Assembly: GCA_043806315.1 (NCBI GenBank)
Contig: JAZDHF010000266.1
Coordinates: 8,370 to 72,369, forward strand
Direction of reading: 5' to 3'
DNA length: 64,000 nucleotides
Source of the DNA: SBAX01 sp043806315
GTDB taxonomy: Bacteria; Planctomycetota; Phycisphaerae; UBA1845
Below are positions 24,152-32,167 of this stretch, piece by piece (positions within the stretch are counted from its first letter, which is position 1; each line of letters opens with the position of its first letter). Under the pieces are notes generated by a model, which saw only the letters and a list, made by a program, of their open reading frames with translations, did no database searches and was not told the origin of the DNA. The position numbers and the translations under genes were made by a program.

Positions 24152-25482
24152 CAGATCCTCTTCGCCCCCTTACTCTCGTAGTGGCCGACCAACTCGGGTG
24201 GGACTTCTGTGACCGTACCGTCTGGCGCTCGCATCTTCACCTTGCCCGTTGGTCCCGTGTACGGCATCTCCGCCTCCGGAATCTCGGTGGTGACGGTACT
24301 CGGCGTCAACTGCTTCTTTCGCGGCCCTTCGACGAAGTAGAGAATAGCGTTATCGTCCTTCCCTTCCTTCCTCCAAGTAGTCCCATCGGGAGCGGTGCGC
24401 GTTTCTCCGTCCTTTACGCTCTCGGCGAACTTATCCGAAGGCTTGGCCCCTTTGAAGATTGCGGCCTTTCGGTATTCGATGCCCTGAATCCTTGCGGTCG
24501 TGGCCTTGAAGTTCGCCATCGCTGGCCGAATCGTAGTTTCGTCGTATACCCCGAGTTCGGCTTCTTCTCCGAGTTTGACTCGATCAGCGTGATATGGATC
24601 GGCTTCCTTATCGAGCGTCGCCAGTTGCGTCGCCGCTTTCGCGTGTTCGGCTTTCTGTTCCTTGCGTGCGGCTTCGGCCTTTCTGAATGTCGCTTCCTCT
24701 TCGGCCAATTCCAAACGGCGTTTGGCGGTAGCGCCTGCCCCGCTGGGCGGTTGCTGAGGTTTCCCAATCCCCTGAGTCTCTGGACCCGAGAGAACATTTA
24801 GACCTTCCGGCGTTCGCTCCAGGCCGGTTACGTTGCCGAATTTGTCCTCTGTCCAATGAACGGGGTATTGCTTCGGAGTTGGCGGTCGTCGCCTGTACTC
24901 CGTCAACGCCCGTGAAGCCTCCGTTGCCGCTCTGGATTGCTCTATCTGTGCTCTCCGCGCGATATTGGCTGGAATTTCAGAAGGAAGAACCGTCGTTGCA
25001 ACTCCCGGTTCCAACTCGAACGACTGTGCGTACTTCGCGCGACCCTCTTCCTTTGCCCCCATGTCGGCTAACGTTATCGCCCTGCGCGCTTCGGCGGCCC
25101 TGCTCTGCTTCTCCGCCTCGGTCGGCATCACCAACCGCTGGCCCCGATAGTTCAGCATCCGTTCGCCCACGTCGGTGCCGCTCACGCCGGTCCCAACTTC
25201 TTGCATGGCCCCGGTTTCGTCCGCGCGAAATCTCGGGACTCCGGCAAGCGACGCCCGAAACTCATCTTCCTCATTGACCGGCCGGATGCCCGCATTGGTC
25301 ATCTGTATGCGCTGTTGAAGATCCTGGAGTTCGTTTTGCCGTTGCCTCTGCTGACGCGCCTCGGCAAGGGCCTCCTTCCGCATGGCGAGTTCTTCCTGCT
25401 GGCGACGTGCGTTGCGGAAGGCTTGGGTGAACTGCATCCCTGCGAGCAACCCTCTGACGAGTGGATCTGCGATGTCAGGCAT
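24151..25482 (-). CDS. Coiled-coil internal virion protein candidate, 443 aa
   Basis: Starts MPDIADPLVRGLLAGMQFTQ. Residues about 20-62 and 240-300 are strong coiled coils (Gln, Glu, Arg, Ala rich). The centre has GLERTPEGLNVL and the C-terminus is acidic and Thr-rich. It lies between the giant protein and another Gly-rich virion protein; the arrangement is like podovirus ejection proteins. Confidence 0.55.
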   Translation of the reverse strand: MPDIADPLVRGLLAGMQFTQAFRNARRQQEELAMRKEALAEARQQRQRQNELQDLQQRIQMTNAGIRPVNEEDEFRASLAGVPRFRADETGAMQEVGTGVSGTDVGERMLNYRGQRLVMPTEAEKQSRAAEARRAITLADMGAKEEGRAKYAQSFELEPGVATTVLPSEIPANIARRAQIEQSRAATEASRALTEYRRRPPTPKQYPVHWTEDKFGNVTGLERTPEGLNVLSGPETQGIGKPQQPPSGAGATAKRRLELAEEEATFRKAEAARKEQKAEHAKAATQLATLDKEADPYHADRVKLGEEAELGVYDETTIRPAMANFKATTARIQGIEYRKAAIFKGAKPSDKFAESVKDGETRTAPDGTTWRKEGKDDNAILYFVEGPRKKQLTPSTVTTEIPEAEMPYTGPTGKVKMRAPDGTVTEVPPELVGHYESKGAKRI

Positions 25483-25485
25483 GGT

Positions 25486-26019
25486 TTACGCCCGTCCTTC
25501 TCCAGTTCCAACACCGGGGCCTTGATTATAAGGACTGGTGGCTGGTTTCCCACCGAAGTACGACCCCAAGGCCCCCATTCCCATCCCGGCGATCTGCATG
25601 ATGTTCTCCAGCCAACTCTGGGTGGTCTTCTGGGTTCCCGATCCTTCTTGCCCCTTGTTCAGGCCCATGAGTGCGGCGGCCAGATTGTAGTTCTGATCCT
25701 CGCGCCCCAACAACATCTTGGCGAATTCGCTTTCTATCCCGCCGATCTCGCCTTGCCGGGCAAGTTCAAGACCCTTGATGCCCCCACCGAGCGCGCCACT
25801 CTTCCCGTACCCGCGCGAAGCCAGATTCGTGGCGAGTTTCTGAGGTAGACCTGCGAACCTGCGGTTCGTCGCGTCGATGGCGGCGATACGCAGGGGTTCC
25901 GTTCCGGCGGCGGGATTCGCGAGGCGGTCCTGAATGCCCGCCAGCAGCCGCTCATTGAGCGACTGGTATCCCGGAGACCACTCCGGCGTCTGCGTTGAAG
26001 ACCAAGTGGTTGTTGGCAT
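25486..26019 (-). CDS. Virion or ejection protein candidate, 177 aa
   Basis: ATG 26019 (MPTTTWSSTQTPEWSPGYQS) follows CGAGGAG at 9 bases, which fixes the start inside the GNAT gene (68-base overlap). It contains LASRGYGKSGALGGGIKGLE and a C-terminal Gly/Met-rich segment IMQIAGMGMGALGSYFGG, typical of podovirus internal or ejection proteins. Confidence 0.6.
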   Translation of the reverse strand: MPTTTWSSTQTPEWSPGYQSLNERLLAGIQDRLANPAAGTEPLRIAAIDATNRRFAGLPQKLATNLASRGYGKSGALGGGIKGLELARQGEIGGIESEFAKMLLGREDQNYNLAAALMGLNKGQEGSGTQKTTQSWLENIMQIAGMGMGALGSYFGGKPATSPYNQGPGVGTGEGRA

Positions 26020-26503
26020 GTTCGAACTCCTCGCGCAATAGTCCAAGGGCGACCATATCCACCGGCCGTCCGTTTCTGAGCGTCTGCCCGCGCAGGACGC
26101 CCTCTTCCCTCAACCCGATTTCCCGCGCCAGGGATCGGATCGCATTGTTGTCGGCAAAAACAAAGGACAGAATCTTCCGGTAGCCCGCCGCGAAGATTTC
26201 CGCGTAGGCTTCTCGCATCGCCGGAACGCTTGTTCTCGGCTTCCAGAAGGAGCGGCGGAACGTTACGTGGGAAGTCCCGGCGACCGGCGAGGACGGCTCG
26301 AAGACGATCAATCCGCCTAACTCGTCGTCACGATACACGCCCCACGTCATTTGCCGCGCCATCCTCTCCATTTCCACGTCCACGAACTCGTCCAGGGTCT
26401 TCGGGCTGAAGTCGTCGGATATCTGCCGGCGGAACTGCTGGACCCACAGCCATACTCGCGGCAACTCGTACATGGGAAACGGTTTGACGAGATGCGCGGT
26501 CAT
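25952..26503 (-). CDS. GNAT-family acetyltransferase, 183 aa
   Basis: ATG 26503 makes an ATGA overlap with the preceding gene. The fold signals are the strand TWGVYRDDELGGLIVFEPSS and the segment KILSFVFADNNAIRSLAREI (acetyl-CoA-binding helix region), then GLREEGVLRG, typical of RimJ/RimL-type GNATs. Target unknown; it could modify a virion or host protein. Finding it inside the tail cluster is uncommon but known in podoviruses. Confidence 0.7.
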   Translation of the reverse strand: MTAHLVKPFPMYELPRVWLWVQQFRRQISDDFSPKTLDEFVDVEMERMARQMTWGVYRDDELGGLIVFEPSSPVAGTSHVTFRRSFWKPRTSVPAMREAYAEIFAAGYRKILSFVFADNNAIRSLAREIGLREEGVLRGQTLRNGRPVDMVALGLLREEFEHANNHLVFNADAGVVSGIPVAQ

Positions 26504-27279
26504 AGGCTCAGAAAATCCGCTCCTATCGGCAAAGTGTCCGGATGTTCCGATTTCGGCCAGCGGGCTTCCTCTCCATATATCGTCAATGCCACCCCGTAAG
26601 GGTCCAAGATTGAGGCGGTTAGCGACGGCGTCTGGCGTCCAAAACGCCGGGTCGAAGTAGTCCACGCGCTCAGCCAGATCGCGGCAATGTGGGTCGGCGG
26701 GTAGATTACCGTATTGGACCCCGGCCCGCCCCATCCTACTTCCTTCGCGTACAACTGCACCAGTCTTGGGATGCTCGTTGCGGTAAACAGTCCCCAAGCC
26801 GTATCGGAATGCTCGGTCAGGGCCTCGGCGGTAGAATTTGTCGTAGCCGCTTGCATCTTCGCTTCCGCCTCCGTCGCCGGGTCCACCACCAAAGACGCTG
26901 ACAATCTGTTCCCTGGAGCCAAGCTCATCCAATCGACCTCCATCAGCAACAGCCATGTGCCGATCTTGTCGAGAGACAACTTCGCTCCGGTTACCGGAGT
27001 GTTAGCCGCAGTAACCGAAAAGCCGGTGGCGGGCGGAGTCCAGTTGGCGTAGGCGTAGTGGACTGGGACGCTCACCTCGTACTCTTTGGGCCGCCCTACT
27101 TCGTACTCGATCTGGCGGAGTCGGTCGTTTAGGATCTTGAGACCTTCCGGGTCGGCAGTCCAGTTCTCCGGAAGGGTCAGGTGGACGCGATTCGCCTCCG
27201 TTGCCCCGGCGCCTATTCGCACCACACCACGGCCCGTGTTCTGACTGCCTCCGGTGATCGTCTGCTCGAACCGCGTCAT
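26500..27279 (-). CDS. Structural/tail protein, 259 aa
   Basis: ATG 27279 (MTRFEQTITGGSQNTGRGVV) shares its A with the stop of the gene upstream (TGATG). It is beta-rich with VSVPVHYAYANWTPPATGFS and GTWLLLMEVDWMSLAPGNRL. A charged helical linker precedes it in a longer frame, but that region lies inside the repeat protein and is disfavoured. Probably a baseplate- or fibre-associated protein. Confidence 0.6.
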   Translation of the reverse strand: MTRFEQTITGGSQNTGRGVVRIGAGATEANRVHLTLPENWTADPEGLKILNDRLRQIEYEVGRPKEYEVSVPVHYAYANWTPPATGFSVTAANTPVTGAKLSLDKIGTWLLLMEVDWMSLAPGNRLSASLVVDPATEAEAKMQAATTNSTAEALTEHSDTAWGLFTATSIPRLVQLYAKEVGWGGPGSNTVIYPPTHIAAIWLSAWTTSTRRFGRQTPSLTASILDPYGVALTIYGEEARWPKSEHPDTLPIGADFLSL

Positions 27280-29582
27280 CACATGCTCACTGGTAAATCG
27301 ACCCACTCCGGCAATTCCGGCGTCTTCGTCACCGGAAGATCGAACCAAGACCAATCCAGCGGAGTCTTGGGGACTGGGAGTTCGGCCCACTCCCAAACCG
27401 GAGCGGTCGGAGCGACGTACACGTCGGCCCAAGCGTACTGCTCCGGCGTCTGCGGAATCGGCATCGGAATCCACTGCCAGAGCACGATGCCGTTCTCCCC
27501 AATCGTGCGGGTCCACACGCGAATCTGGAAGACCTTCAGGTCCACCGCCCCAGCCTGAAGTTGGACCTTCAGCAAACGACCCTGAGCGGTTGGAGGCAAG
27601 CGAAGTTTCAGGGTCTCGGTCCCAGTCGTCGTCGCCAACGTGAATGATCGCACCAGGGTAACGTCGGACTTCGGGAGATCGGTCGAGAAGTCCAGCGTCC
27701 CCGCGCCGTCGTAGATCACCTCGATTTCCTTAAAGAGTTTGATCCGCTCCGAACCCACATCGTGCTCGGCTTCCACCATGCACAGTTGACTCGTACCGGC
27801 CTCCAGGTACACGCCAATCGGCTTGACGTAAGCCCGCACTTGGAATAACCGGAACGCCGCCGTGCCCGCCAGCGTGACCCGCAGGAGGCGTCCGTACACG
27901 CCCACCATGGGCAGCATGTAGGTGCGGCGCCCCAACCCAGGCGGGACCGTCTGGACGGAGCGCGACGCCATCTCTCCCGCAGCATTACTCGTGTAAATCG
28001 TCGCCGTCAGCGCCGCATCGGTGTGCGCCTCCACCTCGACCTGGAGGATACGCTTAACCTTCTCGCTACCCAAGTCGATGATCGACGAGTCCCAGATATG
28101 CCCCAGACCCGCCTGATAGGCTTCGACGTAGTATCCGACCGGACGGAAGAAGACGTATGCGCCCCACAACCGGAACGCGGCCGATACCGCCGTTATGGTG
28201 ATCTTGAGCAACCGGCCTTCGACCGCGGGCGCGATGGGCAGGTTGTACATGCGTCGCCCCGGCGTCGTGTCGGTGGTGTCGATGGTGTAGGACTGCCGCG
28301 CGTCCTGAGTCAGACCGGGCATCTCGGTGACGACGTTCACGGTGATCGGGCCGTCGGTGTCGAGGTCCAGTTGGATCTCGCGGAACTCCTTGACCTTAGG
28401 CGTCCCGCAGTCGAGGGAGTCCGACTCCCAGGTGCGCCCCGCCGCGCTCTCGTATCCCTCGACGTAGACCCCGTAGGGCTTCACCTCCAACTTCGCGCCG
28501 TAGAGCCGCATCGCCGAAGACCCGCGCAATTTGACCCGCCAGAGTCGGCCTTCGAGATAGGGTTCGGTCGGTATCCGCATCATGCGGCGACCCGTGGTAG
28601 TGGTCGTTGTATCGAACGTCGCGCCACGCTTGATGCTGAGGTTGTTTCCCGGAAGATCGGTAAGAACCTCCGCCCTCACTTCGCCGTCCGTGTCCAGGTC
28701 CAATTCGAGGCACTTTCCCACGCAGACGTGGCCGGGCGCGATGGGAACGTCGAACGAGTCGTAGATCGCTCCCGCGCCCGACTCGTAGGCTTCGATGTAC
28801 GTCCCATAGCGCTGAATCCATGCTTTCAGGCCGTACAGGTAGAATTCTTCGGTTCCGTAGACGAGTACTCGCAGATGACGACCTTCGACGTAATCCGCGA
28901 CGGGGACTTGGATTTTGCGCCTCGTTCCGGAGACCGCGATTTCCCTCTGAAACCGAGTCGCCATGGCGGTTCCCGGCATGTCGGTCGCCGCCTGAACATA
29001 AACTACGGTTGAGTTCTCAAGATCCAGTTCGAGCGCCCGGAGTCGCTTTACCTGTTGCGTTCCAAGGTCCAGTTCGTCCGTGTCGTGATGTTTCGCGCCG
29101 CGCGCCTCGATATAGTAATGCAGGAAGATTTGGAAAATTTGACAACCGATATTGGTATTGCCTTCGAGAAGCGTGTCGCCGTAGATCAACACCGCGCAGT
29201 TCTTTGCCTTTATGCCCTCTTCCCCGGCGCCGGCGGGAATCTTGAGAACGGTCTGGGTTCGAACGGTACTGACGATGTTCCCAAGATTGTAAGTGGCCGC
29301 TCCGTTATCGGTAACGAGTTCGACGGTGAGTGTGGCGCCCCCGGTGTTATGGTCGATCACCAGGTCCTGATACGTCTTCTTGTTGTTACCGGCTCCTTGG
29401 TCCAAGTAACCGGACATCCACCGGAGCGGAATGGCGGCTCCCCAATCCGTAACCCCATCCTCGATGGAATAAAGGTTCCCATCCCATTGAGACAACGCTC
29501 CCAGTAGGTCTCCGATATTGCCCTCGTAGTATAGAGAATCGAACCCCCGAGTATCCTGAAAGACGGCGCCTTCGGCGCTCAT
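27279..29582 (-). CDS. Virion protein with five tandem beta modules, 767 aa
   Basis: After a 160-residue N-terminal domain, five modules of about 104-112 residues start near residues 174, 282, 392, 504 and 608. Each contains K(V/I)K-x5-LELDLD, a (T)DMPG-type turn, GRR-x-x-(R/N)-(L/I)P, EGRLLRV.L, and RLYG/RLWG followed by (P)xG.Y.EAYE. The C-terminus is Trp/Pro-rich (WQWIPMPIPQTPEQYAWADV). The modules look like beta sandwiches; likely a long fibre or tail appendage. It is coupled to its neighbours by ATGA and TGATG. Confidence 0.7.
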   Translation of the reverse strand: MSAEGAVFQDTRGFDSLYYEGNIGDLLGALSQWDGNLYSIEDGVTDWGAAIPLRWMSGYLDQGAGNNKKTYQDLVIDHNTGGATLTVELVTDNGAATYNLGNIVSTVRTQTVLKIPAGAGEEGIKAKNCAVLIYGDTLLEGNTNIGCQIFQIFLHYYIEARGAKHHDTDELDLGTQQVKRLRALELDLENSTVVYVQAATDMPGTAMATRFQREIAVSGTRRKIQVPVADYVEGRHLRVLVYGTEEFYLYGLKAWIQRYGTYIEAYESGAGAIYDSFDVPIAPGHVCVGKCLELDLDTDGEVRAEVLTDLPGNNLSIKRGATFDTTTTTTGRRMMRIPTEPYLEGRLWRVKLRGSSAMRLYGAKLEVKPYGVYVEGYESAAGRTWESDSLDCGTPKVKEFREIQLDLDTDGPITVNVVTEMPGLTQDARQSYTIDTTDTTPGRRMYNLPIAPAVEGRLLKITITAVSAAFRLWGAYVFFRPVGYYVEAYQAGLGHIWDSSIIDLGSEKVKRILQVEVEAHTDAALTATIYTSNAAGEMASRSVQTVPPGLGRRTYMLPMVGVYGRLLRVTLAGTAAFRLFQVRAYVKPIGVYLEAGTSQLCMVEAEHDVGSERIKLFKEIEVIYDGAGTLDFSTDLPKSDVTLVRSFTLATTTGTETLKLRLPPTAQGRLLKVQLQAGAVDLKVFQIRVWTRTIGENGIVLWQWIPMPIPQTPEQYAWADVYVAPTAPVWEWAELPVPKTPLDWSWFDLPVTKTPELPEWVDLPVSM

Positions 29583-30982
29583 ACATTCACCACCAGGGTG
29601 ACGTTCTCTCCGCCCTGTTCCTTGTAACTGAAGTATAATCTGCCATGTTTAATCGCCATGCAGGCCCACCTTTTCTCTTCCGGGTCGGCGCTGCGGACCG
29701 GGTTCACTACGCCAGTCCCGCTCTGCCACCCCTTGAAGATCGGGTCCACTCGCTCGGTGATCTTGGTGGAATGGTCTCCATCGAAACGGTAAAGCCCCTC
29801 TCGTCCTTGGAAGTAATCCGCCCCGCCGTAGGATGCCCAAGCCCGGCGTCCGATAAGGCCCGTGTCGGAGTTGGTTTGCTCCAAGGTCCCGTCGTCCAGG
29901 TCTCCAACGAGTCGCCAAATCGAGTTCTCCTTATAAATGACGATCATGCGAGGGTGCAACGAAATTGCGACAACTTCCTCGTTCAATTCCCCTACGTCCG
30001 CCCAGTCCCCCTCGAAGTCGGAATTGGACCCGCGGAAGTACCACGGCATCGTTGCCGGCGTCCACCAGATCCGGTTCGGGTGAAGAAAGGAGCACGCCGC
30101 TATCAGGCGGTTGTTGTACGGCCCCGCCAAGATCTGCGCCGGCGGAGGCGGGTCGTGATCCTCTTCGAGCAGATCCCCCTGCTCAATCGCGATGGAATCG
30201 GTAACGGTCCCGTCGTCCACCCAGGTGGTCGTCGTGTTGTCGGAGATGGTGTGGACCCGATAGGGAGCCGGGAGCATCCCTCCGCTACGGTAGATGTGCC
30301 GCTTGTCAACCTCCCGGTTTAGGGATATAGGAATGTTCATCAACGTTGCGCTGAACGGATTGACCGGATCGATTATTTCCGGCGTTGGACCCATTGGGTT
30401 CGATTCCTTGCCCTCCGCCGTATCGAACGTAGCGTAATATGTAACGGTTCCACCAAGCGTTCCTGCGGCCGGGGTTCCGTAAGCGTAAAACGGACCCGCC
30501 GCTAAAATGAACGTGGTACTTGGAAGCCAGGGATAGAAAGAACCCAGAGCTCCTGGAAGGGCATAGGCCCCGCCCAAACTTCCATCGTCCCGGCCCTGTT
30601 TGATGTTGTCCACGATCCAAAGCCATCCGTCGTAGGAAACGGCACCAAACGGAAACCCGCTGAACTCCACGGGGTCTCCGGACCACGCATCGCGCTTGAT
30701 TTCGGCCATAGCGTCGCTCGCTCCGGCTTGGAAGAGGCGGTTTCCGGCGCCCACGTACCGCCATTTGGAGCCGATACCCTCTCCGCTGACCAGAATCAGG
30801 GTATGAATGAACGCGTCCAGGGAGGACATTACTCGACTCATGCCCTCGCGCGAGCGAAGGTTTCCGACCGTATCCGCCCGCCAGTTCTTGGCACATTGAG
30901 CGCCATCCGGGGGGATCAGATCGGTTGGCTGGGTCAGGTGGAGGCCGCCGGAGAGGAGTTTTTGCGTCTGGACCTTAAACAT
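29579..30982 (-). CDS. Propeller-like tail protein, 467 aa
   Basis: ATG 30982 (MFKVQTQKLLSGGLHLTQPT) follows AGGAG at 9 bases; the longer frame to 31021 would cross the rightward promoter. Blade-like repeats include SKWRYVGAGNRLFQ, GAVSYDGWLWIVDN, NRLIAACSFLHPNRIWWTPA and GREGLYRFDGDHSTKITERV. These resemble podovirus tail tubular/stabilisation proteins of the T7 gp12 or P22 gp10 type. Function by analogy. Confidence 0.65.
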   Translation of the reverse strand: MFKVQTQKLLSGGLHLTQPTDLIPPDGAQCAKNWRADTVGNLRSREGMSRVMSSLDAFIHTLILVSGEGIGSKWRYVGAGNRLFQAGASDAMAEIKRDAWSGDPVEFSGFPFGAVSYDGWLWIVDNIKQGRDDGSLGGAYALPGALGSFYPWLPSTTFILAAGPFYAYGTPAAGTLGGTVTYYATFDTAEGKESNPMGPTPEIIDPVNPFSATLMNIPISLNREVDKRHIYRSGGMLPAPYRVHTISDNTTTTWVDDGTVTDSIAIEQGDLLEEDHDPPPPAQILAGPYNNRLIAACSFLHPNRIWWTPATMPWYFRGSNSDFEGDWADVGELNEEVVAISLHPRMIVIYKENSIWRLVGDLDDGTLEQTNSDTGLIGRRAWASYGGADYFQGREGLYRFDGDHSTKITERVDPIFKGWQSGTGVVNPVRSADPEEKRWACMAIKHGRLYFSYKEQGGENVTLVVNV

Positions 30983-30993
30983 CGCTTGACTCC

Positions 30994-31002
30994 TGGTATA
31001 CA
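30994..31002 (+). promoter_or_regulatory. Extended -10 promoter for a rightward cassette
   Basis: TGGTATACAAT gives an extended -10 (TGn at 30994-30996, TATACA at 30997-31002). There is no good -35 box, as is common for extended -10 promoters. The predicted start is at most a few bases before ATG 31011, so the transcript may be leaderless. It points opposite to the late operon. Confidence 0.5.
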
Positions 31003-31010
31003 ATGGGGGC

Positions 31011-31214
31011 ATGGAAAGCAAGACATCGCTTCCAGTTCAGTTTCGCCATGCGGACTTCGGGCCGGTATTCGTCATTCCCAAGGGCCGCGACGCCAAAGCC
31101 AAGAGACTCTACAAGTTCCTGAACTGGTTCTTTCGGAAACACAGGGTCCAATACGAGCGCGAAGTTTCCGGTCGTCTGTCCGATCAACTTCTTTACGGTG
31201 GAAGGAAGGGCTAA
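31011..31214 (+). CDS. Rightward cassette gene 1, basic protein, 67 aa
   Basis: MESKTSLPVQFRHADFGPVF followed by VIPKGRDAKAKRLYKFLNWF. Basic, with a helical C-terminal half. It reads against the flanking late genes, starts 29 bases from the divergent ATG of the tail protein, and is followed after 3 bases by a second gene on the same strand. No known family. Confidence 0.5.
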   Translation: MESKTSLPVQFRHADFGPVFVIPKGRDAKAKRLYKFLNWFFRKHRVQYEREVSGRLSDQLLYGGRKG

Positions 31215-31217
31215 TCC

Positions 31218-31535
31218 ATGACTCGCCGATGGCTGTTGAGTCTGCCGTTTGTCACAGCAATTGCCCGCCCGCTCTGGGCAGCACAGCAGCGCGCCCACCT
31301 CGCCCTGACACCCGCCCTTTGGAGTTTCGCTCTCGATTTCCAGTGTTCCGATCCGGTCCATGTCTTCGTGGACGGCGACGGGGAGCCAGTCCGCAAGTTG
31401 GTATTCCCCCCGAAGCGGCGCGGAATGGTCTGGATTCCAATGTGGACTCCGAGGCCCAAGACGATCCGCATAAGATTCGAAGCCGTCAAACGACCGATGA
31501 AGTTGTGGGGTGCTCATGTCCGCGCCCCCCAATAA
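31218..31535 (+). CDS. Rightward cassette gene 2, secreted single-module protein, 105 aa
   Basis: Signal peptide MTRRWLLSLPFVTAIARPLW with AA before Gln. The mature part (FALDFQCSDPVHVFVDGDGE, RRGMVWIPMW, KTIRIRFEAVKRPMKLWGAH) follows the order of one module of the five-module protein at 27279-29582 (LDLD.DG, GRRM..LP, RLLRV.L, RLWGA). So it looks like a lone, exported copy of that module. A GGAAGGAAGG site precedes the ATG. The antisense 185-aa frame is rejected. Confidence 0.6.
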   Translation: MTRRWLLSLPFVTAIARPLWAAQQRAHLALTPALWSFALDFQCSDPVHVFVDGDGEPVRKLVFPPKRRGMVWIPMWTPRPKTIRIRFEAVKRPMKLWGAHVRAPQ

Positions 31536-32167
31536 CCCGCGAACGCCTGTTCGTAGATCCCCTGAACGTCCCGGCAGAACTTCGCCGCCTCGGGCATCGA
31601 CCCATCGGATTCCTTGCCGCGCGCCTCCGCCACCATGCGAAAGAACAGCCAGTCGGCCACGGCGGATGGCATATCGGGTTCGGTTGCCACCGCCAGATCC
31701 GTCGGGTACTCGTGATGGAGAATCGCCAATACTTCGACGCCGTTGGGAATCTTATACAGACGGATGGTGGTCGTTCCCGAAACATCCTGGCAATACCGGG
31801 AAGGTGTTCCCGCCCCCATGCAGGCGTCGGTGGTCCATGTAGCCGACAGTGCCTCCAGTTCCCGTACATTGACCGCCCTGAGCGACCGCCCGCCCAAGGT
31901 GACGTGAATGGTCGATAGGTGGCGGGTGGGCAGTACGTAATCGGTCGTGCCAATCCCGGTAATGTTCGCGGTATCCCGCTCGACCCACATGGCGAATCGG
32001 CGTGCCAAGTCCCGTTGCCCCTGGTTGGCCCATTCGATCAACTCGGCTTCGGTCCAATGGATCAGGTTGGCCGCGTCTTCGGAGTTCAGGCAGGGATAGA
32101 CCTCCGCAACCCAGTCGCCCAGCGTTCTGGAGGCCGCCGGGCCTCCACCCATAAACCAAAAGATCAT
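31514..32167 (-). CDS. Connector-like protein (head-tail adaptor type), 217 aa
   Basis: ATG 32167 (MIFWFMGGGPAASRTLGDWV) overlaps the upstream stop by ATGA. Features: a helical N-terminus, WTEAELIEWANQGQRDLARR, and VLPTRHLSTIHVTLGGRSLR followed by a Leu-Glu-Ala-Leu stretch. This is the pattern of the phage tail-connector family in which a short helix region (AELIxWANxAQ) precedes beta strands. It is one of three related genes (with 33603 and 34310). Confidence 0.6.
   Translation of the reverse strand: MIFWFMGGGPAASRTLGDWVAEVYPCLNSEDAANLIHWTEAELIEWANQGQRDLARRFAMWVERDTANITGIGTTDYVLPTRHLSTIHVTLGGRSLRAVNVRELEALSATWTTDACMGAGTPSRYCQDVSGTTTIRLYKIPNGVEVLAILHHEYPTDLAVATEPDMPSAVADWLFFRMVAEARGKESDGSMPEAAKFCRDVQGIYEQAFAGYWGART

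Noticed and set aside
30975..31532. Leftward 185-aa frame opposite the rightward cassette
   Set aside because: Product lacks a start signal, overlaps the tail gene's ribosome site, and the plus-strand frame has a signal peptide and module-like motifs.
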